Part shown: positions 8,265-16,537 of the stretch, one piece after another
Layout: every line of letters begins with the position of its first letter
Position numbering within the stretch: the first letter of the stretch is position 1
The notes under the pieces: generated by a model
Databases searched by the model: none
Seen by the model: the letters and a program-made list of their open reading frames with translations, nothing else
What the model was told of the DNA's origin: nothing
Source: Massilia brevitalea
GTDB taxonomy: Bacteria; Pseudomonadota; Gammaproteobacteria; Burkholderiales; Burkholderiaceae_D
Direction: 5' to 3'
Length of the DNA: 64,000 nt
NCBI RefSeq assembly: GCF_030711405.1
Contig: NZ_JAULSI010000033.1
Coordinates: 1-64,000 of the forward strand
Program-made: the position numbers and the translations under genes

Positions 8265-9212
8265 GTGAACAAGCTGCAAGCCATGGAAGTCTTCGTGCAG
8301 GTGGCCGACACCGGCAGTTTCACCCGCACCGCCGAGATGCTGAACATGCCCAAGGCCAGCGTTTCGACCCTGGTGCAGGCGCTGGAAACGTCGTTAGCGG
8401 CCAAGCTGCTGCACCGCACCACGCGGCTCGTGACCGTTACTTCGGATGGCGCCGCGTATTACGAACGTTGCATCCGTATCCTGTCGGACGTGCGCGACGC
8501 CGAGGAATCGCTGTCGCGCACGCGCCTCAATCCCAGCGGACGCCTGCGCGTCGACACACCTACCGGACTGTCGAGCGAAATCCTGGTGCCGGCCCTGCCC
8601 GACTTCTTCGAGCGCTACCCGGACATCACGCTGGAACTGGGCAGCACCGACCGCACCGTCGACCTGATCGAGGAAGGCGTCGATTGCGCCGTGCGCGGCG
8701 GCCCCCTGCTCGATACCAGCCTGATCGCTCGCCGGGTCGGTGTGATCAACTTTGTCACGGCCGCGTCGCCAGCTTACCTGGCGCGCCATGGCAGGCCTAC
8801 CCATCCAAACGATTTACTGCAGCACCGCTGCGTGAATTATTTCTCGGCCAAGAACGGCAAGGTTTCCGACTGGGATTTCAACCGCGACGGCGAGCGCATC
8901 GCGATCCCCCTGCCCGGCGCGATTGCCCTGAACGATTCGAATGCTTACGTCACCGCCGGGCTGGCGGGGCTGGGCATCATCCAGATGACCGATTACCTGC
9001 TGCTGCGCCATGTGCAGGAAGGCCGCATGGTGCAATTGCTCCCGGACTGGAGCAGCGACCCGCTGCCGGTGCACGTGCTGTATCCGCAAAACCGCCATTT
9101 GTCGGCCAAAGTGCGCGTATTCGTTGAATGGGTGTCGGAGCTGTTTGCGAACCATCCGCAGATGCGCCTGGGGGCGCGGCCGGCCTTCGCGGAACAGGCT
9201 CAGGCGGCGTGA
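8265..9212 (+). CDS. LysR family transcriptional regulator
   Basis: A 315-residue LysR regulator. Residues 1-60 form the winged helix-turn-helix (MEVFVQVADTGSFTRTAEML, then ASVSTLVQALE), and 90-300 form the substrate-binding domain. The sequence style (LRVDTPTGLSSEILVPALPDF) resembles CrgA/DsdC-like members often found beside efflux or dehydrogenase genes. It is divergent from the small exported protein, hydrolase-like and RND genes, with a perfect dyad at 8200-8222 between them, so it most likely regulates that locus, as MexT does for mexEF-oprN. The ligand cannot be read from sequence. The start is preceded by a weak GAGAGAC-type binding site. Confidence 0.92.
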   Translation: MNKLQAMEVFVQVADTGSFTRTAEMLNMPKASVSTLVQALETSLAAKLLHRTTRLVTVTSDGAAYYERCIRILSDVRDAEESLSRTRLNPSGRLRVDTPTGLSSEILVPALPDFFERYPDITLELGSTDRTVDLIEEGVDCAVRGGPLLDTSLIARRVGVINFVTAASPAYLARHGRPTHPNDLLQHRCVNYFSAKNGKVSDWDFNRDGERIAIPLPGAIALNDSNAYVTAGLAGLGIIQMTDYLLLRHVQEGRMVQLLPDWSSDPLPVHVLYPQNRHLSAKVRVFVEWVSELFANHPQMRLGARPAFAEQAQAA

Positions 9213-9271
9213 TTTTTTCGGCTGGAGCGGGTGTAGAATTTCTACATAAAATCACTAAGGAGACCTTCGCC

Positions 9272-9715
9272 ATGCGCGCCACCCCGTCCCGCGACATTCA
9301 TACCCTGCTCGACATCTACAGCGAAAGCCACCGCAACCCGACCAATGAACTGATCCATTTCGTGTGCGTGCCGGTGATCGTGTTCTCGCTGCTCGGCATC
9401 CTGTGGGCGATTCATCCGCTGGTGGCGCTGGCCGCGGTGGCGGGGGCCATGTGGTACTACTTCCAGCTGTCGAAGCCTTTTGCCCTGGGCATGCTGGCGA
9501 TGGCGGGGATCATGCTGGCCTTGCTGGCGGCGATGCCGCCCTATGCCGTGCTGCCGATGTCGATCGCCATCTTCGTCGTGGCCTGGATCGGACAGTTCGT
9601 CGGGCACAAGATCGAAGGCAAGAAACCGTCCTTCTTCGACGACCTGCGCTTCCTGCTGATCGGTCCGCTGTTCGTGCTGGGTTTCCTGTACCGGCGCCTG
9701 AACCTGGCGTATTAA
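9272..9715 (+). CDS. DUF962 / Mpo1-like membrane protein
   Basis: A 147-residue integral membrane protein with about four transmembrane segments, of the DUF962 (Mpo1-like) family. Family marks are the N-terminal YSESHRNPTNELIHFVCVP, with the conserved His and Asn, and the C-terminal GHKIEGKKPSFFDDLRFLLIGPLF. The yeast member Mpo1 is an iron-dependent dioxygenase acting on 2-hydroxy fatty acids; whether bacterial members do the same is not settled. AAGGAG lies 11 nt before the ATG at 9272. That is why I prefer this start to an in-frame upstream ATG at 9128, which lies inside lysR. Confidence 0.88.
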   Translation: MRATPSRDIHTLLDIYSESHRNPTNELIHFVCVPVIVFSLLGILWAIHPLVALAAVAGAMWYYFQLSKPFALGMLAMAGIMLALLAAMPPYAVLPMSIAIFVVAWIGQFVGHKIEGKKPSFFDDLRFLLIGPLFVLGFLYRRLNLAY

Positions 9716-9820
9716 TGTCGGCATATTGACACTGACTTATTGAACGCTAGCGTCAACGCGCGCCACGCGCCGCTAACGAGGAGTAGGATTTCTGGACAGA
9801 GAAACAAGCCGGAGATCATC

Positions 9821-10276
9821 ATGAACAAGTCATTGCCCCTCGTTGCCATCCTCGCTGCCGGCCTGCTTGCCGGCTGCGCCACCCCGCCCCAGTCGGGCAG
9901 CGTCTACCGTTCCTACCAGGCCCAGTCCGAGCAGGTCGTGCGCATGGGCGTGGTCGAATCGGTACGCAACGTCACCATCGTCAACCCGGAATCGGGCGTC
10001 GGCACCATGGGCGGCGCAGCCCTGGGCGGCCTGGCCGGCTCGCAGATCGGCAGCGGCAACGGCTCGGCCGCCGTCGGCATCGTCGGCGCCATTGCCGGCG
10101 GGCTGATCGGCAACCGGGTCGAGGCGAATGCGAATAACCGCCCCGGTTTCGAAATCACGGTCAAGCTCGACAATGGCGAACTGCGCGCGATTACCCAATC
10201 GGCGGACGAACTGTTCCGTCCGGGCGAGCGGGTGCGCTTGCTGAGCAATGGTTACCAGACGCGCGTGACGCATTGA
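9821..10276 (+). CDS. Glycine-zipper outer membrane lipoprotein (SlyB/17-kDa antigen type)
   Basis: A 151-residue lipoprotein with signal and lipobox LLAGC at residues 12-16. The centre has the glycine-zipper 2TM pattern (GGAALGGLAGSQIGSG, then GIVGAIAGGLIGNRVE), and the C-terminus is a small beta region (FEITVKLDNGELRAITQ). Members of this family (SlyB, PcP) sit in the outer membrane and affect envelope integrity. The start is the ATG at 9821, preceded by GGAG; a longer frame from 9740 adds an improbable leader. It stands alone between two + strand genes. Confidence 0.88.
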   Translation: MNKSLPLVAILAAGLLAGCATPPQSGSVYRSYQAQSEQVVRMGVVESVRNVTIVNPESGVGTMGGAALGGLAGSQIGSGNGSAAVGIVGAIAGGLIGNRVEANANNRPGFEITVKLDNGELRAITQSADELFRPGERVRLLSNGYQTRVTH

Positions 10277-10386
10277 TCGTTTACTCGTGCGCGGGTGTTG
10301 TATCGCTTCCGAAAACCTGCGTACGAGCACTTCATATTGCCAATCTATAGACGACAGGCAACAGCGAAAGCACGTATACTTTCGCG

Positions 10387-11325
10387 ATGCCTACTCCCGT
10401 ACTGTTCGTCATCGCATCCCTGATCTGGGGATCGACCTTCTGGGCCATCACCTTGCAGCTGGGCGACGTGCCGCCGGCCGTCTCCGTGGTCTACCGATTC
10501 GCCCTGGCTTCGGCCACGCTGTTCTTCATCTGCCTGATCCGCGGCCACAAGCTGCAGCTGCCCTGGCGCACCCAGAAATGGATGATGCTGCAGGGCGCCG
10601 CGACCTTCGGCCTCTCCTACATCTGCACCTACCAGGCCGAGGAAGTCGTGGTCTCGGGCCTGGTGGCCGTGCTGTTTGCGCTGATGGTGTTCTGGACGCC
10701 GCTCCTGGGCCGCCTGTTCCACGGCACGCAGATCGCGCCGCGCACCTGGGGTGCGGGCGCGGTGGCCACCGCCGGCGTCGCCCTGCTGTTCTGGCATTCC
10801 ATCGGCCAGGCCTGGCGCGATTTGCAGACTGGCGGCAGCGGCCACTTCCTGCTGGGCGTGGTGCTGGCCCTGGTGGCGACGATCGCCAGTTCGGGCGGCA
10901 GCATCGTGGTGAGCAAGGTGCGCGAGCAGTCGACCAACGTGATGCTGACCACGGCCTGGTCGATGCTCTGGGGTACCCTGCTGGTGGTGTTCTACGTGCT
11001 GCTCACCGGCCAGCGTTTTGTCGCGCCGCCGAGCCTGTCGTACACGCTGGGCCTGTTCTACCTGGCCCTGTTCGGCTCGGTGATCGCCTTCCTTGCCTAC
11101 TTCACGCTGATCGCCCGCATCGGACCGCAGAAGGCGGTGTATATCGGCGTGATCACGCCGGTGCTGTCGGTGCTGCTGTCGATCAAGCTCGAACACTACC
11201 GTCCCGGTCCCGTCGAATTCTTCGGCATGATCCTCTGCCTGGCCAGCGTGGCCTGGGCACTGCGTGCACCCGCAGCCAAACCAGTGCAAAATGATCTTTT
11301 GAACAACGCAATCGAAACCCCATGA
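10387..11325 (+). CDS. EamA family (DMT) transporter
   Basis: A 312-residue inner-membrane protein with two EamA repeats, about ten transmembrane helices in total (FVIASLIWGSTFWAITL at the start; the second repeat begins near residue 155 with FLLGVVLALVATIASS). Drug/metabolite transporters of this type export amino acids, nucleosides or other metabolites; the substrate is not predictable. Its stop overlaps the following GNAT acetyltransferase start (ATGA at 11322-11325), so the two are co-translated. That could mean a substrate is acetylated and exported, which is inference. Confidence 0.9.
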   Translation: MPTPVLFVIASLIWGSTFWAITLQLGDVPPAVSVVYRFALASATLFFICLIRGHKLQLPWRTQKWMMLQGAATFGLSYICTYQAEEVVVSGLVAVLFALMVFWTPLLGRLFHGTQIAPRTWGAGAVATAGVALLFWHSIGQAWRDLQTGGSGHFLLGVVLALVATIASSGGSIVVSKVREQSTNVMLTTAWSMLWGTLLVVFYVLLTGQRFVAPPSLSYTLGLFYLALFGSVIAFLAYFTLIARIGPQKAVYIGVITPVLSVLLSIKLEHYRPGPVEFFGMILCLASVAWALRAPAAKPVQNDLLNNAIETP

Positions 11326-11819
11326 CATCTGCCACACACTTTTCCATCCGCCCCGCCGAGCCGGCCGACGTTACCGACATCCACTCGATGATCGTCGAGC
11401 TGGCCGTGTTCGAGAAACTCGAGCACATGGTGGTCGCCACCGAGGAGCTGCTGCACGAAGGCCTGTTCGGCACCAGGCCGGCCTGCGAAGCCATCGTCGG
11501 CGAGGAAAACGGCGAAGTCGTGGCCTTTGCCCTGTTCTTCCATAACTTCTCGACCTTCCTCACCAAGAAGGGCCTGTACCTGGAAGACTTGTACGTGCGG
11601 CAGTCGCACCGCGGCAAGGGCTATGGCACCCAGCTGCTGGCGCGCCTGGCGCAGCTGACGGTGGAACGCAACTGCGGCCGCTTCGAGTGGTCGGTGCTGG
11701 ACTGGAACGAACCGGCCATCGGCTTCTACCAGACCATGGGCGCCGAGATCTTGCCGGAGTGGCGCATCTGCCGCGTGACGGGTGAAGCGCTGGATCACCT
11801 GGCGCGGCGCGGGCTCTGA
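11322..11819 (+). CDS. GNAT family N-acetyltransferase (diamine acetyltransferase-like)
   Basis: A 165-residue acetyltransferase. The acetyl-CoA pyrophosphate-binding motif A is visible as LYVRQSHRGKGYGTQLLARLA (about residues 89-109), and the C-terminal segment WSVLDWNEPAIGFYQTMGAE is the conserved catalytic end of spermidine/spermine (SAT-like) and thialysine acetyltransferases. This resemblance suggests a small amine or amino-acid substrate rather than a protein, but that is a family-level guess. It is translationally coupled to the EamA transporter upstream and is followed by a rho-independent terminator at 11869-11908. Confidence 0.88.
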   Translation: MTSATHFSIRPAEPADVTDIHSMIVELAVFEKLEHMVVATEELLHEGLFGTRPACEAIVGEENGEVVAFALFFHNFSTFLTKKGLYLEDLYVRQSHRGKGYGTQLLARLAQLTVERNCGRFEWSVLDWNEPAIGFYQTMGAEILPEWRICRVTGEALDHLARRGL

Positions 11820-11868
11820 TTCTGTCGCCAACGCGCTGGTAAAGCGCTATCTGATCTGGAAAGAAAAA

Positions 11869-11908
11869 GCCCACGGGACCTTGTAGCGCCGTGGGCGAAC
11901 CCATTTTT
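11869..11908 (+). terminator. Rho-independent terminator after the EamA-GNAT pair
   Basis: Eight-base stem GCCCACGG (11869-11876) and CCGTGGGC (11889-11896), followed a few bases later by a run of T (from about 11903). An A-rich stretch precedes the stem, so it may also work in the other direction. Confidence 0.7.
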
Positions 11909-12151
11909 TAAGATGGGGAGGGGAGAGTCGGAATCAACGGTTTCAATATATCCGCCTGACACCGCCGACAATGCTTGCTCTTACAATTGCTTACCTCTCT
12001 TACGGATTCTCTTGATCCTAATAATTACCGAGCTGGGAATGGGCAATTTGAGAAGCCTCAAGCATTGTGAGGGGCTGTGGCACAATTGAGTTATCACAAA
12101 CGCAACGGGTAGGCGGCGCGGAGAATGTGCTCTTCCAGTCAGGAGAGACAC
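11909..12151. other. AT-richer intergenic DNA
   Basis: About 240 bases of noticeably lower GC than the surroundings (for example around 11945-12030). I find no RNA gene, clear promoter or protein frame of interest; it presumably contains the promoter of the small ORF at 12152. Confidence 0.4.
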
Positions 12152-12331
12152 ATGAAACTCAGCCTCAAACCGGTGAAGTCGCGGATCTACAAAGCGTGGC
12201 TGCGCTCACGTCTCGATCATTATTCGCGCAATTTGCACGCCATCGAGGTGCAGCGGGCCAATGATTTTCATGCGGAGCGGATGTTGCACCGGGCGGTGTC
12301 GACGACGAAGGCGAAGTTGCAGTCGTTGTGA
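12152..12331 (+). CDS. Small basic hypothetical protein (59 aa)
   Basis: A 59-residue, strongly basic protein (many Lys, Arg and His; MKLSLKPVKSRIYKAWLRSR at the start) with a predicted helical middle. AGGAGA lies 8 nt before the ATG at 12152, which is why I prefer it to the in-frame ATG at 12125. I recognise no family. The stop codon lies inside a tandem 14-bp repeat (12328-12383), and a pair of dispersed palindromes follows. Confidence 0.5.
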   Translation: MKLSLKPVKSRIYKAWLRSRLDHYSRNLHAIEVQRANDFHAERMLHRAVSTTKAKLQSL

Positions 12332-12383
12332 GGCGGTTGTTGTGAGGGGGTTGTTGTGAGGCGGTTGTTGTGAGGCGGTTCGA
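12328..12383. repeat. Tandem 14-bp repeat, about four copies
   Basis: The unit GTGAGGCGGTTGTT occurs at 12328, 12342 (one base changed, G for C), 12356 and, partly, 12370. The first copy contains the stop codon of the small ORF. Copy number may vary by slippage. Confidence 0.85.
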
Positions 12384-12398
12384 ATGATCGGATTGTGT

Positions 12399-12462
12399 AC
12401 CGCGTGGGCACAAGTGCCCACCCTACCCGGTTTTGTAGCGTGGGCACTCGTGCCCACGCGGT
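12399..12462. repeat. Dispersed palindromic repeat pair (tail-to-tail)
   Basis: A reverse copy at 12399-12426 and a forward copy at 12435-12462 of the family consensus GTAGGGTGGGCAC-n2/3-GTGCCCACGCGGT, separated by 8 nt. Each contains the stem GTGGGCAC/GTGCCCAC. The arms face inward with their GTAGGG ends, the opposite of the other pairs. It lies between the convergent small ORF and hutI. Confidence 0.85.
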
Positions 12463-12527
12463 GCAGCGTTTCCTATCCCGGAACCCGAAACAAGATGCCA
12501 GGCATGAACCTGCCCTTCCCTATCTAA

Positions 12528-13772
12528 TCAAAACCCCGCCGGCAGCCCTGCATCCCGCTCACGCATCACCCCACCATTCACCACCGCCTGGCAAGGATTG
12601 AACCCGATCGAATACGCCAGCTCCGACGGCCGCGCAATATCCCACAGCGCAAAGTCAGCCCGCTTGCCAACCTCCAGCGTTCCGATCCGGTCCAGCATGC
12701 CCAGCGCACGCGCCGCATGCACGGTCGCGCCCTGCAGCGCCTCGCGCGGCGTCAAACGCCACATGGTGCAGGCCATGTTCATCGCCAGTAACAGCGAACT
12801 CATCGGCGAGGTACCCGGGTTGCAATCGGTCGCCACCGCCAGCGGCACGCCGGCGGCGCGCAGTTCGGCGATCGGCGGCATGCGCGTTTCGCGCAGGAAG
12901 TACCAGGCGCCCGGCAGCAGCACGGCCACCGTGCCCGCCGCCGCCATGGCGGCAATCCCGGCCGAGGTCAGATGCTCCAAGTGGTCCGCCGACAAGCCAC
13001 GGTAGCGCGCCACCAGTTCCGCGCCGCGCTGCTCGGAGAGTTGTTCCGCATGCAGTTTGACGGGCAGATTCAGGCGCTTGGCGGCGTTGAACACGCGCTC
13101 GGTCTGGTCGTAGGTAAAGCCGATGTGCTCGCAGAAGGCGTCCACGGCGTCGACCAGCCCTTCCTTGGCCAGCAGCGGCAGCATGCGTTCGGCCACTTCG
13201 GCGATGTAGTCGTCGGCGCGGCCGGCAAATTCCGGCGGCAGCGCGTGCGCACCCAGGAAAGTCGTCCGCACGCACACCGGCAAGATTTCGCCCAGGCGGC
13301 GCGCAGCGCGCAGCAGGTTCGCTTCGCCGACCATGTTCAGGCCATAGCCGGACTTGATTTCGAGGGTGGTCACGCCTTCGGCCAGCAGTTGCGAGACACG
13401 CGGCGCGCTCACGCGGATCAGGTCCTCGACCGTGGCGGCGCGGGTAGCGCGCACCGTCGACATGATGCCGCCGCCATTCCGGGCAATGTCTTCGTAGCTG
13501 GCGCCTTCCAGGCGCGCTTCCCACTCGTCGCTTCGGTTGCCGGCGTGGACGATGTGGGTATGGCAGTCGATCAGGCCGGGCGTGAGCCAGGCGCCGTCGC
13601 AGTCGTGGATGACGGCTGCGCGCGGAGCGTCGCGCCGTGCGCCGATCCAGGCGATGCGCCCGTGGTGCACGGCAATCGCGCCGTCCACGATCTCGCCATA
13701 GCCGCCGACCATGGTGGCCAGGTTGACGTTCGCAAATACCGCATCGACCCGCGGATTGCTGCGCTCACTCAT
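12528..13772 (-). CDS. hutI: Imidazolonepropionase
   Basis: Hydrolyses 4-imidazolone-5-propionate to N-formimidoyl-L-glutamate, the third step of histidine degradation. The 414-residue amidohydrolase has the metal motif GLIDCHTHIVHAGNR near residue 70, KSGYGLN, the HAEQLSEQRG metal-ligand segment, and ATDCNPGTSP near the C-terminus, all typical of HutI. The start at 13772 (MSERSNPRVD) overlaps the end of hutD by 8 bases and has GAGGACG upstream; a longer frame to 13811 lies inside hutD. It is the last gene of the hut operon. Confidence 0.96.
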   Translation of the reverse strand: MSERSNPRVDAVFANVNLATMVGGYGEIVDGAIAVHHGRIAWIGARRDAPRAAVIHDCDGAWLTPGLIDCHTHIVHAGNRSDEWEARLEGASYEDIARNGGGIMSTVRATRAATVEDLIRVSAPRVSQLLAEGVTTLEIKSGYGLNMVGEANLLRAARRLGEILPVCVRTTFLGAHALPPEFAGRADDYIAEVAERMLPLLAKEGLVDAVDAFCEHIGFTYDQTERVFNAAKRLNLPVKLHAEQLSEQRGAELVARYRGLSADHLEHLTSAGIAAMAAAGTVAVLLPGAWYFLRETRMPPIAELRAAGVPLAVATDCNPGTSPMSSLLLAMNMACTMWRLTPREALQGATVHAARALGMLDRIGTLEVGKRADFALWDIARPSELAYSIGFNPCQAVVNGGVMRERDAGLPAGF

Positions 13773-14367
13773 CGTCGTCCTCGTCCTCGTTGTAATAGAA
13801 AATGTCGACAATGAAGATCGTCGCCTGCGTGGTTTCGAGCGACCACACGCTGCCGGGATCGAACATCACCGCGTCATAGCGTACCAGCCCGATGCGTTCG
13901 GCGTCGCTGGCGATCTCCAGGCTCTCGCCCTCGGCCAGGAACAGCACCGTCAGGTCGGCGCGTGCGACAAAGGTCGATTTACCGGACAGCCGGCGCCGCC
14001 CGAACTGGTGGTAGCAGCAGTCGCTGCGCGTCATCACATTGAAATCGGTCGTTGGCCCGCGGTTCAGCTTGGCCACCACCTGCGATTCGCCGTCGAACGC
14101 CAGCACCGGACCGGACTCGCACAGGATCACGCGCTCGGAACCGTCGATGTCGAGCGTCATGCCATGGCCGTCGACCAGCGCCAGGGTGCGGTCTACGCCC
14201 GGGAAGCTGGAAAAGGGGCCGTCCTCGCTGATGGTGGCCAGGCTGACGCGCCACTCGAAGTTCTCGAGAGTGGATTCGGGCGGGCCGACCGCGATCGTGG
14301 TGGTGCTGCCGCCGCCGTTTTTCCACGGGATCGCCGACAGGCCGGCAAAGGGAATCAGGATATTCAT
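13765..14367 (-). CDS. hutD: HutD family protein
   Basis: A 200-residue cupin-like HutD protein encoded inside the hut operon, beginning with MNILIPFAGLSAIPWKNGGG, the conserved W-K-N-G-G-G signature. Work in Pseudomonas proposes that HutD limits hut expression by sensing pathway intermediates such as urocanate or formylglutamate. The C-terminus is highly acidic (NEDEDDDE). Its ATG overlaps the hutF stop (ATGA, 14364-14367) and its own 3' end overlaps hutI, so translation of hutF, hutD and hutI is coupled. Confidence 0.93.
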   Translation of the reverse strand: MNILIPFAGLSAIPWKNGGGSTTTIAVGPPESTLENFEWRVSLATISEDGPFSSFPGVDRTLALVDGHGMTLDIDGSERVILCESGPVLAFDGESQVVAKLNRGPTTDFNVMTRSDCCYHQFGRRRLSGKSTFVARADLTVLFLAEGESLEIASDAERIGLVRYDAVMFDPGSVWSLETTQATIFIVDIFYYNEDEDDDE

Positions 14368-15731
14368 GTTCTTGCCTCAAGCAAGGGGTTGATCGCCTGC
14401 CGGTAGCGGCGCGCGATGGTGTCCTGGGCCATGTGGCGCCCGCCCTGCACGACCCAGCGCCCGCCGGCCAGCACGTCGCGCACCAGGTTGTCGTTGCCGC
14501 AAAAGACCAGGCGGCCCATCACGTCGGCGTCCAGCGCGCCTTCCAGGTTCGGATGCGCGCTGTCGAGCACCAGCAGGTCGGCGCGCCGCCCGGCTTCCAA
14601 AGCGCCCACGGCCCGCCCGGCCGCTTGCGCGCCACCGGCCAGCGCATCCTGCCACAAGTTGAGCGCAACGTCGCGCCGCGTTGAACTCGAGACAACGTTG
14701 CGGCGCAGATGCGCCAGGCGCTGGCCATACTCGAGCCAGCGCAATTCCTCGACCGGGCTCTGCGACACATGGCTGTCGCTGCCGATGCCCCAGCGCCCGC
14801 CAAGCGCGAGGTACTCCCCGAGCGGGAACAGGCCGTCGCCCAGGTTGGCCTCGGTGGTCGGGCAGATGCCGGCCACCGCGCCGCTGCCCGCCAGCGCCCT
14901 CACCTCGTCCTCGTTCAGGTGGGTGGCATGCACCAGGCACCAGCGCTCGTCGATGCCGATGTTCTCCAGCAGGTACTCGACCGGGCGCCAGCCGGAAAAC
15001 GCCAGGCTCTGCTCGACTTCACCCTGCTGCTCGGCGATGTGGATGTGCAGCGGGCGGTCCTTCGGCAGCGCCGCCGCCAGCTCGCGGATCTGCGCGATGC
15101 CGGCCGCGCGCAGCGAATGCGGCGCGGCGCCCACTTCGAGCTGGCCCGAACGCAAGGGCGCCAGCGCCTCGACGATCCGCAGCACGGTGTCGACGTCGCT
15201 GCGGAAGCGCCGCTGCTCCGGCTTCAGGGCCTGCTCGCCGAAGCCGCTGTGGCTGTACAGCACCGGCAGCAGGGTCAGGCCGATGCCGGACTGCTGGCCG
15301 GCGGCGGCGATGCGCTCGGCCATCTCGGCCGGCCGCGCATACAGTTCGCCCGCAGGATCGCGCCCGATGTAGTGGAACTCGCACAGCGAGGTGTAGCCGT
15401 GGCGCAGGCATTCCGAAAACAGCTGGGCGGCGATCGCCTCGGCCTGTTCCGGCGTGATGCTGGCGGCAAAGCGGTACATCAGCTCGCGCCAGGTCCAGAA
15501 GCTGTCCGGCCCATCGCCGGCGTGCTCGGTCAGGCCGCCGAGGGCGCGCTGGAAGGCGTGCGAATGCAGGTTCGCCATGCCCGGCACCACATAGTCGGCG
15601 CGCGGTACGCCGATCGGCGCCCTGGCGTCGGCCTGCACCCGGGTGAGCGCACCGCGCGCATCCCATTCGACCAGCACGTCGCCGCGCCAGCCTTCCGGCA
15701 GCAGGGCGTGGCGTGCGAATAATGCATTCAT
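14364..15731 (-). CDS. hutF: Formimidoylglutamate deiminase
   Basis: Converts N-formimidoyl-L-glutamate to N-formyl-L-glutamate and ammonia, the step that defines the five-enzyme hut branch. The 455-residue amidohydrolase carries the metal-binding GMANLHSHAFQRALGG near residue 50, HIHIAEQQGEV, LVHATHLNEDEV, and the SDSHVS metal Asp. The start at 15731 (MNALFARHALLPEGW) overlaps the hutG stop by ATGA. The open frame runs on much further upstream, but that part is only the shadow of hutG. Normal length for the family. Confidence 0.96.
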   Translation of the reverse strand: MNALFARHALLPEGWRGDVLVEWDARGALTRVQADARAPIGVPRADYVVPGMANLHSHAFQRALGGLTEHAGDGPDSFWTWRELMYRFAASITPEQAEAIAAQLFSECLRHGYTSLCEFHYIGRDPAGELYARPAEMAERIAAAGQQSGIGLTLLPVLYSHSGFGEQALKPEQRRFRSDVDTVLRIVEALAPLRSGQLEVGAAPHSLRAAGIAQIRELAAALPKDRPLHIHIAEQQGEVEQSLAFSGWRPVEYLLENIGIDERWCLVHATHLNEDEVRALAGSGAVAGICPTTEANLGDGLFPLGEYLALGGRWGIGSDSHVSQSPVEELRWLEYGQRLAHLRRNVVSSSTRRDVALNLWQDALAGGAQAAGRAVGALEAGRRADLLVLDSAHPNLEGALDADVMGRLVFCGNDNLVRDVLAGGRWVVQGGRHMAQDTIARRYRQAINPLLEART

Positions 15732-16516
15732 GATTTCACCCAGGCCAGGGCCGCTTCCATCATCCCGGCCAGCAGCGGCTGGACTTCGGCCGCCACGTCC
15801 GGCCGGTACTCGAAGGGAGGTTCTTCGTTCATGTACAGGCACTGGCACATCTCGAGCTGGATCGCATGCACGCCCTCTTTCGGCTGGCCGTAGAAGCGGG
15901 TGATGTGGCCGCCCTTGAAGCGGCCATTCACCGCGATGCTGAAGCGGTCCTGGGCGCGCGCCACGCCGACCACGGCCTGTTCCAGGCCGGGATCGCAGGA
16001 CTTGCCTTCGGCGGTGCCGAAGTTCAGGTCCGGCAGGCGGCCTTCGAAGAAGCGCGGCACGACCGAGGCAATCGAATGCGCGTCCCACAGCACCACCCTG
16101 CCGTGCAGCGCCAGCAGGCGCGCCAGCTCGGCGCGCAACTGGTCGTGGTAGGGGCGCCAGTAACGGTCCAGGCGGCGCCCGACTTCGGCGGCATCCGGCA
16201 CTTTGCCTTCCTGGTACAGGCTTTCGCGCCCGAAGGTATCGACCGGACACAGGCCGGTGGTGTCCAGGCCCGGATACAAATTCGTATTTTCCGGCGGCCG
16301 GTTCAAATCGATGGCGTAGCGCGACCAGCGCGCGGCCAGGGTCGAGATGCCGAGGCGGCCGGCGGCCTCGTACAGTTCGGCCAGGTGCCAATCGGTGTCG
16401 GCCGTCGCCAGTGCGCAGGGCGCCATGGTGGCGGCGACCTCGTCGGGAATGTCGGTGCCCACGTGGGGCATCGACAGCAGCATCGGCGCAGTACCTGCCT
16501 TGAACCGGAAATCCAT
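15728..16516 (-). CDS. hutG: N-formylglutamate deformylase
   Basis: Hydrolyses N-formyl-L-glutamate to glutamate and formate, the last step of this hut branch. It has 262 residues of the N-formylglutamate amidohydrolase family: LLSMPHVGTDIPDEV near the start, DTDWHLAELY, DLNRPPENTNLYPG, WDAHSI with probable metal ligands, and RFKGGHITRFYG. AGGAG lies 5 nt before the ATG at 16516; an adjacent in-frame GTG at 16519 is less likely. It follows hutH by 21 bases and overlaps hutF. Confidence 0.95.
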   Translation of the reverse strand: MDFRFKAGTAPMLLSMPHVGTDIPDEVAATMAPCALATADTDWHLAELYEAAGRLGISTLAARWSRYAIDLNRPPENTNLYPGLDTTGLCPVDTFGRESLYQEGKVPDAAEVGRRLDRYWRPYHDQLRAELARLLALHGRVVLWDAHSIASVVPRFFEGRLPDLNFGTAEGKSCDPGLEQAVVGVARAQDRFSIAVNGRFKGGHITRFYGQPKEGVHAIQLEMCQCLYMNEEPPFEYRPDVAAEVQPLLAGMMEAALAWVKS

Positions 16517-16537
16517 CACCTCTCCTGTCGCATTGAT

